From Debaryomyces hansenii CBS767 (Eukaryota > Ascomycota > Pichiomycetes > Serinales > Debaryomycetaceae): a DNA stretch of 64,000 nt. The position numbers and the translations under genes were made by a program. The notes beneath the pieces were generated by a model. It had not been told where the DNA came from. It made no database searches and was given only the letters and a program-made list of their open reading frames with translations. Positions 36,135 to 46,797 of this stretch are shown piece by piece; the stretch's first letter is position 1, and each line of letters begins with the position of its first letter. The stretch covers positions 1,488,001 through 1,552,000 of the forward strand of contig NC_006045.2 of the NCBI RefSeq assembly GCF_000006445.2. The letters run 5' to 3'.

Positions 36135-39100
36135 ATGTATGATGATCCTGAATCAATTGCCAATATGGGTATGCCACCATCAACCCAAAATAGAATAGCT
36201 TCGGACGGTGTAATTTATTCGAATCAGCATATGTCAGGTTATATGATGCATCCAAATCGGAATAATGAATTTATTCCACATAAAGATAATCTGGATAACT
36301 GCATTGATGAACGAAAGTTGAGTCTACCTTATCCATCGAACGATAATTTTGGGACGTTACTACAAGATGAGACATCCACTCCGAATAAACAGAACATACA
36401 AGTGACTACAAATAATTCATCATCTCCTATACAATCTGATCACAAGGATCTCAAAAGTTTCAGCTTCTCCGAACAAAATGATTCAATTCAAGAGTTTCAA
36501 GTTTCTCCCATAAAAGAAGACCCCCCTCGTCTATCTCGTCGTGCATTTGATGGATTTCCTAGAGACGAAGTGAGCAACGAAAACAGTAGATCTGCCCGTC
36601 CATATTCTCCGGCCCCGAATTCATCTGGAAGTGACAATTCAAATGCCATTGGACTGATTATAGGTGGTTATGATTATAGCAAGAGCTCTTTAGAATTAGC
36701 TTCAAAAGACAATAATAATAATTTCCATAATGATAGGAAATCTAATACATTAATTCAAAGAGACGATGATCCTACTGGCCAATTTTGTCTGACCAATAAT
36801 CCACTACAGTCTAATGAAGTTGATATCAATGTCAAAGTTCATAATAGAAATAGTTCAGAATCATCGACAGTTTCAAATACATCCACCACATCTACTATAA
36901 CACCTTCTACGATTAGTAAAGGCAAGAGGTTTGTTAGGTATGCTATGAATACCCAATCAAAATCATCCATGACTAATACATCTACAAAATGGCATATTCT
37001 GAATGTGCTAAAATGGCTTGATTATTACGGTTTTAATAGTTCTTGGCAAGAAACTTTTCGTAGGAATGAAATATCTGGTAATAGGTTTCTAGAACTATGT
37101 AATTATGAAGTGGACTCCATGATTTGGAAGCAATTCAGTAAATACTTGGTCTTGGATAATGAAAATAATTCAATTGAAAGATTTATTGAATTACTTAAAG
37201 GACATCTTTCTACGTCGGAACCTGTGGATGACTATAATGCAAATAAAGAGTATCAAATGCAATCGCATTCAAGAAAAGGCTCTAATGAATCTCATTTGTC
37301 TCCGGTTCTCCCTAATAGCACTGCAGAAAATCGAAAATCTGTACCCATTTTTCACAAGCGTAAATCTGTATCAATATCAGCAGCATATGGCTCGTCGTCG
37401 CTGAATAATAATATAGCATCATCTGGTAATCAGAGACCAGTATCATATGTGGATATAGGTTCCCAAAAACCAAGTAAGGATTTGCAATCACATCACAAAT
37501 TCTTTCGGAAATCCAAATCGTCATATTCTGATATTCCTCAAACCTATACCGGTATTAACAATATATCTATAGCACCTTCTAACAACCAAAATATAAGTGG
37601 TCATAGAAAATCTAACTCAAGGACTTCTTTATCATTAAATGATGACTTTATCGTTGACTCAAATAAAATTAAATATACTGGGGCACCCCTACTCAAAACA
37701 TCTAGTTTGCAAAACTTTCCAACTCCAAATAATGAAGCTATTCCAGCAACTACATATGGTAGAAAGTCTGGTCTTTTTAGTACCTTAAAAAAATATAGTA
37801 GTGATAAGGCAGTGGGAATTGTTAAGCAGGTACAAAATACTTCGTCATCATCTGCGACCAAAACCAGTGGGATAAATAAAAGTAATAGTAAAAATGTTGT
37901 ATCGCCTGTTAGTCCTGTGGAATTTCGGGAGCTTCTGTTACCTAAGGCTAAGCAAAATATTACTCAGTCTAATGCTGAACAAGAGAGTACAAACACCACC
38001 ACCATGGACGACATAAATACTAGATCGATAGCTATGTCTAGTGACGAGACGTTGCCTTCTCCATTAATGAATTCGTCAGCTAAGGTGATCAATTTCAATA
38101 ATAATACTTATATAGATCTGATAAAGAAGGCAGATTTGCTTGATAATCTTGATGAAAAGTATTTGCCAACATTACATGATAGCTTTGTTGATAAAAAAAT
38201 GATATTGGCTAGCAAAGATAATAAACATTTCACGCCTATCAATTTGACAAGAGAAGAAATCAGAAATATAGAATTAATCAGAAATAGGGTAATTCAAGAA
38301 TTAGAACTAATTGATGTTGGAATTATTACCTTCCATTTGACTGAATTTAATTCAACTGAAGGTATTGCTCTTAAGGATGATGTTTTATTGGATGTTATTC
38401 GTACAGATATACTTGTAAAGCTCTTCGTAAACCAAGAGCTTACTTCTGATACTACAACAACATTTTCAACTACATCTTCAGATTCGAAATCTTTTGAGCT
38501 AATCGGTGAAAACAATGATGAAAGAAGTTATCCAAGCACGCCACAATATCTCTTACAAAATGCAAGAGACCCTAAAGTAGATTATTGGAACTTTAAGGAT
38601 ACCAACAATGATAAGCTTTCCAGTATAAGTGAGATAAATTCCACTAGGGCTGGAAGAAAATCACCTTCGAATCCCCAATTTTCTATGAAGCTACATTTAC
38701 CTGAGAATAAGAAATTTTCACAAGATAGTAAACCACCATCATTACTGATAAACACAACTCAAATTGACAATAGTCTGCCATCTTTATCGCCTAATTCATC
38801 TAAATTGAGTGACAGTCACAACTCATTTAAGATTCTAAGGAAAGAAGGTCGTGAAATAGACTTCGATAAAAGAAGGAAATCCCCATATGAATCAAAAGCT
38901 CCAAAGTTGATACCAAATATTTACTCGTCATCGGTCTCCAATCCCTCAAAATCTCCAATTTCAGCAACTACAATAGCAACATTAAAGGATGAAAATGTAG
39001 AGAGCAATCACAATAAGTTATCTCCTAGCATATCATCTGGATCAATGGATAGGGACAAATCTGGTAGTATTGTAGCCAAAAGAATTGCTCCTCCGCCACC

Positions 39101-40973
39101 GCTTGACAGAAAGCTGAGTGTGATAGGATCCCATTCGTTAAAGAAAGCCTCAATACTGCCTTCCATTTCAACACTATCAAAAACTCTGTCTTATTCTAGT
39201 CGCTCGCCTAGTGGCAGTGAAAGGTCAATGGGTTCACGCAAGGCGTTCAATAAAAGAAAAGGATCCACTTCAAGCAAAAATTCGTTCGTAACAGATGATT
39301 CGTTTGCATTTAGGGAAAACGATGTATCATTTGACGATGTTCCTACAGTACAAAGAGACAATAATGCTTCATCTGATGATGAAGATTTTTTTGTTAAACC
39401 AATTAAGAATCAAAAAAGTAATGTTAATGATGATGATAATGAAAGTGACGAAGATTTTTTCATGAAACCTATAAGGTCGCCTGATTCGGAGGCTCCAAAA
39501 GAGACCCTTAAACGGCGTACGTTAACGGATCCTATCTCGATAAAAATGAATGTAAGACCTCCTGTGGAAGAAGTCTATAGGAATCTTGAGAAGTATTTCC
39601 CTAATACCAACTTAGATAAGCCAATCATAGATGATTCGCCCGTATCGCCTGTTAATAAACATCAACCATCTATTGAAGCATCAAATGCTATTCCTATGAG
39701 GAAACCAACAATTTCAAGAACTTTCTCTAATGCAAATATGTCACCAGTCCATCCGAAATTAGATTCTGGAGATGAAATCTTGTATGCTGAAAATCAAGAA
39801 CCTACATTAAGCCGCCGTCGTATGAAAACTATTCGTGTTGTAGCAAATGAAGCACGTAAAAAGAGGTTAGAAAGACAAAACTCACCACAAGCTGGTAGAT
39901 CTCTAGAATCATCATATTGCAATACCCCCAATTCAGGTAATTTCAACTCATTAAATAGGACAAACACAAAACTATGGGGCCAAAAGGTTGTTGAAGTCAC
40001 ATCCACTGAGATTGAGAAAGGTTTTGTTAGCAAATTGAAAAATGGAAAGCACGGTGAATTCGAAGAATTTGCTTGGATTAAGGGTGAATTAATTGGTAGA
40101 GGCTCGTTTGGTGCGGTATATTTAGCATTGAATGTCACTACTGGTGAAATGTTAGCAGTTAAACAAGTAATTGTTCCTAATGATTTTCAGAATGGATCCC
40201 CTAAAGTGTCTGAAGGGATTGATGCTTTGCATAAAGAAGTTGAAACTATGAAAGATTTAGATCACCTTAACATTGTTCAGTATTTAGGCTTTGAGCAGAA
40301 AAAGAACATTTATAGCTTATTCTTGGAATATGTTGCTGGTGGTTCAATAGCATCATGCATGAAATCTTTTGGAAGGTTTGAAGAGCCACTTATCAAGTTT
40401 ATAATTAAGCAAGTTTTGCTTGGTCTAGAATACTTACATTCGAATGGTATTTTACATCGTGATTTGAAAGCTGATAATTTGCTCTTAGAGATCGATGGAA
40501 CGTGTAAAATATCGGACTTTGGCATATCTAAAAAGTCCAAGGATATTTATGTTAATAATGCTGAGATGTCCATGCAAGGTACAGTTTTCTGGATGGCACC
40601 AGAAGTTATTGATAGTATTGTTGCTGATAAAAAGCAAGGGTATAGTGCTAAAGTAGATATTTGGTCATTAGGATGTGTTGTACTAGAAATGTTTGCAGGT
40701 AAAAGGCCATGGTCAAATGAAGCAGTGGTAAGTGCAATTTATAAAATTGGTAAGACTAAATTAGCTCCACCTATACCTGACGATATTACTCATTTGATTT
40801 CTGATGAAGCGAGGTCATTTATTGGAAGATGTTTCACAATTGATCCGGAAGAGAGACCAACCGCTAGAGATCTCTTGGGAGACCCATTCATCAGTAATGA
40901 ATCCAAATTCTCGTTCGAAACTACCAGATTAGCACAAATGATCAAAGACAATTACAAGAAATACAATATCTAA
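36135..40973 (+). CDS. BCK1: MAP kinase kinase kinase Bck1 of the cell-wall integrity pathway (5' end uncertain)
   Basis: From the first in-frame ATG the protein has 1612 residues; coding probability extends further 5'. There is a SAM-like domain at about 283-355 and a Ras-binding-like region near 690-770 (NVGIITFHLTEF-type block). Ser-rich disordered segments follow, with two copies of an SD(D)EDFFxKPI motif near 1083 and 1107. A complete C-terminal kinase domain spans about 1313-1590, with IGRGSFGAVY, AVKQV, HRDLKADN, DFGISKKSKD and GTVFWMAPEV. Bck1 is activated by Pkc1 and phosphorylates Mkk1/2. MRPL49 is next to it, as in S. cerevisiae. Confidence 0.92.
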   Translation: MYDDPESIANMGMPPSTQNRIASDGVIYSNQHMSGYMMHPNRNNEFIPHKDNLDNCIDERKLSLPYPSNDNFGTLLQDETSTPNKQNIQVTTNNSSSPIQSDHKDLKSFSFSEQNDSIQEFQVSPIKEDPPRLSRRAFDGFPRDEVSNENSRSARPYSPAPNSSGSDNSNAIGLIIGGYDYSKSSLELASKDNNNNFHNDRKSNTLIQRDDDPTGQFCLTNNPLQSNEVDINVKVHNRNSSESSTVSNTSTTSTITPSTISKGKRFVRYAMNTQSKSSMTNTSTKWHILNVLKWLDYYGFNSSWQETFRRNEISGNRFLELCNYEVDSMIWKQFSKYLVLDNENNSIERFIELLKGHLSTSEPVDDYNANKEYQMQSHSRKGSNESHLSPVLPNSTAENRKSVPIFHKRKSVSISAAYGSSSLNNNIASSGNQRPVSYVDIGSQKPSKDLQSHHKFFRKSKSSYSDIPQTYTGINNISIAPSNNQNISGHRKSNSRTSLSLNDDFIVDSNKIKYTGAPLLKTSSLQNFPTPNNEAIPATTYGRKSGLFSTLKKYSSDKAVGIVKQVQNTSSSSATKTSGINKSNSKNVVSPVSPVEFRELLLPKAKQNITQSNAEQESTNTTTMDDINTRSIAMSSDETLPSPLMNSSAKVINFNNNTYIDLIKKADLLDNLDEKYLPTLHDSFVDKKMILASKDNKHFTPINLTREEIRNIELIRNRVIQELELIDVGIITFHLTEFNSTEGIALKDDVLLDVIRTDILVKLFVNQELTSDTTTTFSTTSSDSKSFELIGENNDERSYPSTPQYLLQNARDPKVDYWNFKDTNNDKLSSISEINSTRAGRKSPSNPQFSMKLHLPENKKFSQDSKPPSLLINTTQIDNSLPSLSPNSSKLSDSHNSFKILRKEGREIDFDKRRKSPYESKAPKLIPNIYSSSVSNPSKSPISATTIATLKDENVESNHNKLSPSISSGSMDRDKSGSIVAKRIAPPPPLDRKLSVIGSHSLKKASILPSISTLSKTLSYSSRSPSGSERSMGSRKAFNKRKGSTSSKNSFVTDDSFAFRENDVSFDDVPTVQRDNNASSDDEDFFVKPIKNQKSNVNDDDNESDEDFFMKPIRSPDSEAPKETLKRRTLTDPISIKMNVRPPVEEVYRNLEKYFPNTNLDKPIIDDSPVSPVNKHQPSIEASNAIPMRKPTISRTFSNANMSPVHPKLDSGDEILYAENQEPTLSRRRMKTIRVVANEARKKRLERQNSPQAGRSLESSYCNTPNSGNFNSLNRTNTKLWGQKVVEVTSTEIEKGFVSKLKNGKHGEFEEFAWIKGELIGRGSFGAVYLALNVTTGEMLAVKQVIVPNDFQNGSPKVSEGIDALHKEVETMKDLDHLNIVQYLGFEQKKNIYSLFLEYVAGGSIASCMKSFGRFEEPLIKFIIKQVLLGLEYLHSNGILHRDLKADNLLLEIDGTCKISDFGISKKSKDIYVNNAEMSMQGTVFWMAPEVIDSIVADKKQGYSAKVDIWSLGCVVLEMFAGKRPWSNEAVVSAIYKIGKTKLAPPIPDDITHLISDEARSFIGRCFTIDPEERPTARDLLGDPFISNESKFSFETTRLAQMIKDNYKKYNI

Positions 40974-41100
40974 CATTAGCTCCGCCTAGGACTTAATCTG
41001 ACGATTTACATTTAACTATTATATGAGATCTACTATATACATGCAAAGCAAGACGTATGGTTTGCTAGGTTTATAAATTTTTTGAATATGATTTCTTTTC

Positions 41101-41589
41101 TTATTTCAACTTCAACTCGTTAATCATCAAAATGGTTTGGTAATTTTGAACAGGAAATGTCTTTAATCTTCTGCATCTTTGTTTCTTTCTGTAGACTTCA
41201 TAATATGGCTCTCTTGTGATTTCAACGACGTTTGCTTTCAAGTCAAATAACTCCTTTGGTATTCCACTGTCATCGTTATATGTGAATTCTGGCGACCCTA
41301 ATGTAACAACATCATTCAATATCAACAGATCTCCCACTTCAGCTTCCTTTAATTTGAATGGTAACACTATCTTATCTCCTTTGGTTACCAAGTATGGGAT
41401 ATTATGGAGTTTGAAGATTGCGTATAAACTATCAGATCCGATTGAATCCAATTTCAACGTAGTTAAGTCTGGTATTTGTTTGTTAATTGGAGTGGTTTGC
41501 GATGTTCCAGACAAAGTACGAATAAATAAATTAGGATAAGTGGAAGCTATGCCCCTACTTCTCAATGTAGGTACTGCCAAACGAAACAT
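41101..41589 (-). CDS. MRPL49: Mitochondrial ribosomal protein bL21m (Mrpl49)
   Basis: The ATG at 41589 gives 162 residues (S. cerevisiae Mrpl49 is 161); the frame extends three codons to a GTG that is not used. The basic N-terminus (FRLAVPTLRSRG) is a plausible mitochondrial presequence. The L21 fold follows with YAIFKLHNIPYLVTKGDKI and GDLLILNDVVTLGSP, and the C-terminal RKKQRCRRLKTFPVQNYQT block is typical of bL21. It is part of the large mitoribosomal subunit. It is convergent with BCK1 and divergent from the SAP gene. Confidence 0.92.
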   Translation of the reverse strand: MFRLAVPTLRSRGIASTYPNLFIRTLSGTSQTTPINKQIPDLTTLKLDSIGSDSLYAIFKLHNIPYLVTKGDKIVLPFKLKEAEVGDLLILNDVVTLGSPEFTYNDDSGIPKELFDLKANVVEITREPYYEVYRKKQRCRRLKTFPVQNYQTILMINELKLK

Positions 41590-41877
41590 TTTTTTCACTT
41601 TATTGTTTGTTTCCTAGTCAAGGTTACAAACTTCAATTACTACTACTAGATGTTGAAAAATTTCTAACGGAAAAAAATTAAAAACTTGTTACACAAAAGA
41701 ACTCGGATTTTGTGTAATTGCGAGCATAAATTTTTTTTGGTGTTAATACCAACATTCATAGGTAAAATCAATATACAATCAAATAATAAGGTTCAACTAA
41801 GACAATAACTAGCCCAATAGAGCCCTTAACCATCTACAAACTATCATTTTAATATACTATTTTTTCAAGATTTGATA

Positions 41878-44769
41878 ATGTCGGGCTCTTTTTGGAAATT
41901 TAGTAATGGACTTTCGTCATTGTCAAACATATCGACCCTTTTAGAAAATCATACAAATGATCAAGAATCAAATAATTCTTCGAATTCTCAGACATATGAT
42001 TTATTATTGAAATTGATGGAAGAAAATGATTTGTTACAAGAATTGTTGTCCAATAATTCTATGTTATTAGAATTTTTGAGGGAGGACGAAGTTTTGAGCT
42101 TATTAGTTGATTTAGTTGTTGAAGAAGGAAACATTGACGATTCTTTAAGCACAGATGTGAGTAAATTGAAATTGTACACCAAGGAGTCTGATTCAAGAAT
42201 CGAGGAGAAAGAAAATGGCAAGGATATACCTACAGGAAATAAGACAAATGACAAGAGGGACACTTTAGGCAAGAAGGCGCACGATATTGATAATGTCGAA
42301 GAAAAGAAACACGAAAAAGATGATGAAGACGTGAAACAGGATGATGAAGATGATGAAAACGAAGAAGGTGAAGATGATGACGACGAGGAAAATGCAGAAA
42401 CCGACACCGAGACTGATGAAGACAGAGCAGTTCGTCATGCGACGTTAGCAGCGGAAATCTTGAGTGCTGATGTGTGGTCGTTGACAGACACTGTTATGGA
42501 ATCCACTGAGAACTTGAATAAGTTATGGTCAGTTTTGGATTCAAAAAAGCCTCTTTCGATCAACTTGTCAACTTACTTCATGAAAATTATGGAGCATTTA
42601 TTAGACATGAAATGTGACGAGATGATTACATATCTTATAGATAACCAACCTAATTTGGTAAAGAAATTTATAAATCACTTATCGAATCCACCTTTGATGG
42701 ATTTCCTTCTTAAGTTAATCTCAACTGATAAACCTGATAACTCAACAGGAATTATTGATTTCTTGCAGAATCAAGATTTCATCACGCATTTAATTAATTC
42801 GCTCGATATTACTGGTGATGAGAACGCATCAGAGAATTATGACATTTTGTTAGTCAAACAGTCATCTGCAGCAGATTTTTTAAAGGCGTTAATTACCATT
42901 TCAGCTAATTCAACAACAGATAACTCAACTATTGGACCTAATGAATTGACACGAGAGTTAGTTTCGTATGACCAAATGGACCGTTTGTGTAAAATAATGT
43001 TAAAAGGTGGTTATGCCTTAGCTAATGGTGTCGGTATTATTATAGAAATAATCAGGAAAAACAATTCGGACTATGACATTTTGCCTGTTTTATATATTAC
43101 TCTAGAAAGTCACCCTCCTACTGGTAGAGACCCGATCTACTTGGGTCACTTGCTTACGATATTTGGCAATAAAATTGAAGATTTCAATAAATTATTAATG
43201 AATGAAAACAGCAGCACAAATTCCATATTAAAAACTCCATTTGGTGAAATAAAACCGCTAGGATTTGAAAGGTTTAAGATTTGTGAATTGATAGCCGAAT
43301 TATTGCACTGTTCAAATATGGCATTATTGAATGACAATAAGGGTTTTGACGTCGTTAAGGAGCGAGATATATTGAGGAATAAGATGAAAGAGTTTGATCC
43401 TGTTAGCTTCAAATACAACGAAGTTATTGTCTTGCCTAATGATGAAAGTGGTAATGACAATAAGACAGATAGTGAAAATAATAATGACGCGAAGAATTCT
43501 CGTCATAACAATGAAGATGATGATTTCGCTAATGATACAATAGATTCATTTAACTCTAAACTCAATCCTGATAATGACACCATGATTCAATATCAAAATC
43601 CAGATCAAGACGACGAAGAAGAACCTCATGCAAATGCAAATTTGTCAGAAGAACAAATAAGAGCAAACCCTGTTATTGGTGACTTCTTAAAAATATCGTT
43701 ATATGATACACAGATTATTTCCAATATTTTATCAATGTTTTTTCAATTCCCATGGAATAATTTCTTGCATAATGTTGTTTTCGATATAGTGCAGCAAGTA
43801 TTGAATGGTTCGATGGATATTGGATTTAATAAATTTCTTGCGATTGATTTATTTCATTATGGTGATATTACGAACAAAATTATTGAAGGTCAAAAGCTTT
43901 GCACTGATTTTGAAGATAACCACAATGGTTTGAGACTAGGCTTTATGGGGCACTTAACTTTGATCGCTGAGGAAGTGGTGAAATTCATTCAATTATACCC
44001 TACGCATACCTTGAGTGAATTAATTGACGCTAAGGTTGAAGATGAAATTTGGGAGGAATATGTTAGTCATGTATTATATGATACAAGAGAGAAGTATAAC
44101 GCAATTTTAGGTGGTGGTGAAGAAGATGAAGAGGACGAGGATGCATCCAACACCTTTGATGAAGGTACTGGTGAAATAATTGAGCAAAATGATTTCAAAC
44201 CAGGCTTACTTCTTGATCCAAAAACTGACCATGATATAATAGGAAGTGGTTTTGAAGAGAGTAGCAAAGACGATGGACATTATGAAGAGGATAAACACCA
44301 TGAGAATGCAGATACAATAAAGTCAAATTCAAGTGACGAATCGTCTGAAGATGATGATGACCATTTCACAAACTACATGTCACAACAACTTACAAATACA
44401 GCGTCTACAGAAATCCTGTCTTCGGTCAAATCTCCGATCGACGAAGAGTCTTCTGAAAAGAAAAATTTACTCAAAAAAGTTCCAGGTGATATAAATATTC
44501 AACCCGACAATGATGAAATGGAAACAGATGAATATATTGACCCCAATGATGATGGTTTATCGTATAAGAAATCACACCCTCTATATGATGCCAAGGGATC
44601 ATTACTCAGTGCGTCCAGTCGTGAAGATGATGAAATATCTAGTGAAGATTCTAGTTCCAGTTCGTCCGACAGCGATGATGAAATAATTCTTGATGATGAT
44701 AACGAAAGTAAAGTTAATGAGAAGGGGACTAGCGGTAATAAATTATCTAGATCTGCAAGTAGAAGTTGA
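41878..44769 (+). CDS. SIT4 phosphatase-associated protein (Sap185/Sap190 family)
   Basis: The ATG at 41878 gives 963 residues. The start, MSGSFWKFSNGLSSLSNISTLL, followed by LMEENDLLQELLSNN, is the signature of SAPS-domain proteins. An acidic spacer lies at about 140-182, the helical SAPS repeat domain at about 185-740, and acidic Ser-rich segments to the C-terminus. SAPS proteins bind the PP6-type phosphatase Sit4 and direct it in G1 and TOR signalling. In S. cerevisiae SAP185 (YJL098W) lies between CHS6 and PHS1 near BCK1, and the same genes surround it here. It is therefore most likely the pre-duplication SAP185/SAP190 orthologue. Confidence 0.9.
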   Translation: MSGSFWKFSNGLSSLSNISTLLENHTNDQESNNSSNSQTYDLLLKLMEENDLLQELLSNNSMLLEFLREDEVLSLLVDLVVEEGNIDDSLSTDVSKLKLYTKESDSRIEEKENGKDIPTGNKTNDKRDTLGKKAHDIDNVEEKKHEKDDEDVKQDDEDDENEEGEDDDDEENAETDTETDEDRAVRHATLAAEILSADVWSLTDTVMESTENLNKLWSVLDSKKPLSINLSTYFMKIMEHLLDMKCDEMITYLIDNQPNLVKKFINHLSNPPLMDFLLKLISTDKPDNSTGIIDFLQNQDFITHLINSLDITGDENASENYDILLVKQSSAADFLKALITISANSTTDNSTIGPNELTRELVSYDQMDRLCKIMLKGGYALANGVGIIIEIIRKNNSDYDILPVLYITLESHPPTGRDPIYLGHLLTIFGNKIEDFNKLLMNENSSTNSILKTPFGEIKPLGFERFKICELIAELLHCSNMALLNDNKGFDVVKERDILRNKMKEFDPVSFKYNEVIVLPNDESGNDNKTDSENNNDAKNSRHNNEDDDFANDTIDSFNSKLNPDNDTMIQYQNPDQDDEEEPHANANLSEEQIRANPVIGDFLKISLYDTQIISNILSMFFQFPWNNFLHNVVFDIVQQVLNGSMDIGFNKFLAIDLFHYGDITNKIIEGQKLCTDFEDNHNGLRLGFMGHLTLIAEEVVKFIQLYPTHTLSELIDAKVEDEIWEEYVSHVLYDTREKYNAILGGGEEDEEDEDASNTFDEGTGEIIEQNDFKPGLLLDPKTDHDIIGSGFEESSKDDGHYEEDKHHENADTIKSNSSDESSEDDDDHFTNYMSQQLTNTASTEILSSVKSPIDEESSEKKNLLKKVPGDINIQPDNDEMETDEYIDPNDDGLSYKKSHPLYDAKGSLLSASSREDDEISSEDSSSSSSDSDDEIILDDDNESKVNEKGTSGNKLSRSASRS

Positions 44770-44857
44770 TTATTTTCCTTTTTCTATTCATTTTGTATTT
44801 TATCTTTAATTTTGACTGACTATGGTTTAATGAATTTGTATTGATTTATGTTGCTGA

Positions 44858-44894
44858 TATATATTATTATGACATGTATATATTATTATGACAT
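44858..44894. repeat. Two 18-bp direct repeats, 19-bp period
   Basis: TATATATTATTATGACAT occurs at 44858-44875 and again at 44877-44894, separated by one base, in the convergent SAP/DUG3 spacer. It is probably replication slippage or a 3'-end processing region. Confidence 0.85.
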
Positions 44895-44981
44895 TTTATG
44901 AGTTTTACGCACGGTAGTAAGATTTCCATCTGTCCTTCTCTCTATATATTTGATATTAAATATATTTTATTATTTTATTCT

Positions 44982-46058
44982 TTAGACGATCGCTGACTCT
45001 GAATTTGTTTTCCGTCCTTCTCTTTCTAGAGGAGGTAAATCGGCAATTGAAGAATCTACTTCATTCTCCATCGATATTCCTGATTCGTTGTGACTCTTAG
45101 TTGGAACACCGCCCATTAAACCCTTACTCATAGCCAACCCTGATGATCTCTCAATCATGCCGCCATCATAAAATTCATCGTCAATTGGATGCATTAAAAC
45201 CGTATTATTCTTGGTTATAGTAATTGTAGAATTTGTTGGCACGCAAATCCAATCACCTCTCTCAAAGGTCAATGGTTCACTTGCAACAAAGATAACGTCT
45301 TGGGATCTATTCAACCTTTCCATTTTAAATAATCCTGGTTCATATTCAAAGAACTTAGATCCCGTACTGAAGTGAAGCGATGCCGCTTCGTCTGTTTTGG
45401 ACGTAATATAACGACTTATCACGATCAGCTCTCCATCTGTAACCGCAAAATTCATTAATGATGGTTCATTAGTTGTGTGGGTTTGCCAATTCTTTATAAG
45501 TTCTATCGTTGTAAGTAATGCTTGTCTCAAGATTGTATGTGTGAAACTTGTTGAATTGTCAGAAGGATTATAGCCCATCTTTAACAAGGTATCCAAAAAG
45601 AGTGCAAAACAGCATTCGGAATCGGTTGATCCTTGGATATAAAGAAAAAATTGATCATCCAAGTGATTAATTAGCTTTTTCTTGATTAAGTTAAACGACA
45701 GAATACCCCCGTTATGCATAAACATTATCTTCCCGAATGAAAATGGATGACAGTTAGTTTCTGCCAATACCCCCTGCGTCGATGCCCTAACATGTCCAAA
45801 CACCAAGTGTGACTCAGTACACATAGACAAGTTGTTCAAATTGACATTGTTCCATGCCGGCGTTATCGCCTTAAATATGCATGGTTGATTTTTCGGCGAA
45901 TAGTACCCAACACCAAACCCATCTCCATTTATGGGGTTCCGCATATCAATCCTTAGTCTAGAATCAAAAGATTGGTTAATAATAGAATGTGCTGGTTTTG
46001 TTAATAAATCTGATAGTACCATGGGCTCACGGCCCTTATATATCATGAAACGACACAT
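44982..46058 (-). CDS. DUG3: Glutamine amidotransferase-like subunit Dug3 of glutathione degradation
   Basis: A 358-residue protein with the N-terminal nucleophile Cys2 (MCRFMIYKGREPM) of class II amidotransferases. It also has the NGDGFGVGYY, HVRASTQG, NCHPFSFGKIMFMHNGG and GSTDSECCFALFLD motifs. The length matches S. cerevisiae Dug3 (357). With Dug2 it hydrolyses the gamma-glutamyl bond of glutathione in the cytosol. It sits within the otherwise conserved BCK1-CHS6 block, where S. cerevisiae does not have it, indicating local rearrangement. Confidence 0.93.
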   Translation of the reverse strand: MCRFMIYKGREPMVLSDLLTKPAHSIINQSFDSRLRIDMRNPINGDGFGVGYYSPKNQPCIFKAITPAWNNVNLNNLSMCTESHLVFGHVRASTQGVLAETNCHPFSFGKIMFMHNGGILSFNLIKKKLINHLDDQFFLYIQGSTDSECCFALFLDTLLKMGYNPSDNSTSFTHTILRQALLTTIELIKNWQTHTTNEPSLMNFAVTDGELIVISRYITSKTDEAASLHFSTGSKFFEYEPGLFKMERLNRSQDVIFVASEPLTFERGDWICVPTNSTITITKNNTVLMHPIDDEFYDGGMIERSSGLAMSKGLMGGVPTKSHNESGISMENEVDSSIADLPPLEREGRKTNSESAIV

Positions 46059-46272
46059 GTTTTCTTAGCCGCCAAATATACCTATTAGCCGTAAAATTGA
46101 TATTTTTGATGTAGCGAAAATGTCGTCCAGATCATGATAGCAAGAATGACTTATAAACGACATTAGAGACATTAGAGTCACCCCCGGAAGCTGCAGGAAG
46201 ACGATTCCGTAGTATAAAGACCTATTTATTTGCCTATATCTGGGGATATTTATAAAGCAATTATCAATTAAT

Positions 46273-46797
46273 ATGTCACTCTTCAGAAGCTTACAAAACT
46301 CTCCTGCTACAATCAGTATATTTCATAATAATAAAGTATCACTTTCCAATGAATTGTACCTGGTTTTGGATAAAGCGTACTATAAATTGAATGACGATAA
46401 GAACTATTTCCAGGTTGATCTCATGGCTAATAAAATGCCAACATATGACCAATTCCTTTTGATAACCAACAGCTGTTTGAAAGATAGAGCTAGTAAGCTG
46501 GCGTTGAGGAATTGCTATCCATTTATGTACGGTAAGAAATCTGGCGAGATCAACAATAAGATTACTGTTGAGTCGCCAATCCGTCCGAATAACGGCGATC
46601 CAAATGGATTAAACGTATTTAGCGAAGGTGAATATGCCATGATTTACGAATCGTTCAACAAATTGATTGAAACAAAGGAACCAGACGTTAATCCGTCTGA
46701 CATATTCCAAGCACCATTGATTGTAGACTGGGACCAATGCTTAATTGCAGCAGATAAAGAAGGATTATCTAGCATTTTGAGTAAGTACGGGGGTTAA
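46273..46797 (+). CDS. FMP46: Fmp46-like mitochondrial thioredoxin-fold protein (DUF1687)
   Basis: A 174-residue protein beginning MSLFRSLQNSPATISIFHN, the characteristic DUF1687 start. It has a single Cys (C68) in the TNSCLKDR segment and a conserved IVDWDQC ending near residue 156. S. cerevisiae Fmp46 (YKR049C, 133 residues) is a putative mitochondrial redox protein of unknown substrate. The gene is divergent from DUG3 across about 215 bp. The extra length relative to S. cerevisiae is in the middle and does not disturb the conserved ends. Confidence 0.8.
   Translation: MSLFRSLQNSPATISIFHNNKVSLSNELYLVLDKAYYKLNDDKNYFQVDLMANKMPTYDQFLLITNSCLKDRASKLALRNCYPFMYGKKSGEINNKITVESPIRPNNGDPNGLNVFSEGEYAMIYESFNKLIETKEPDVNPSDIFQAPLIVDWDQCLIAADKEGLSSILSKYGG

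Noticed and set aside
41988..42407. 139-codon Ser-rich minus-strand frame inside the SAP gene
   Set aside because: It is the antisense shadow of the acidic spacer; low complexity only.
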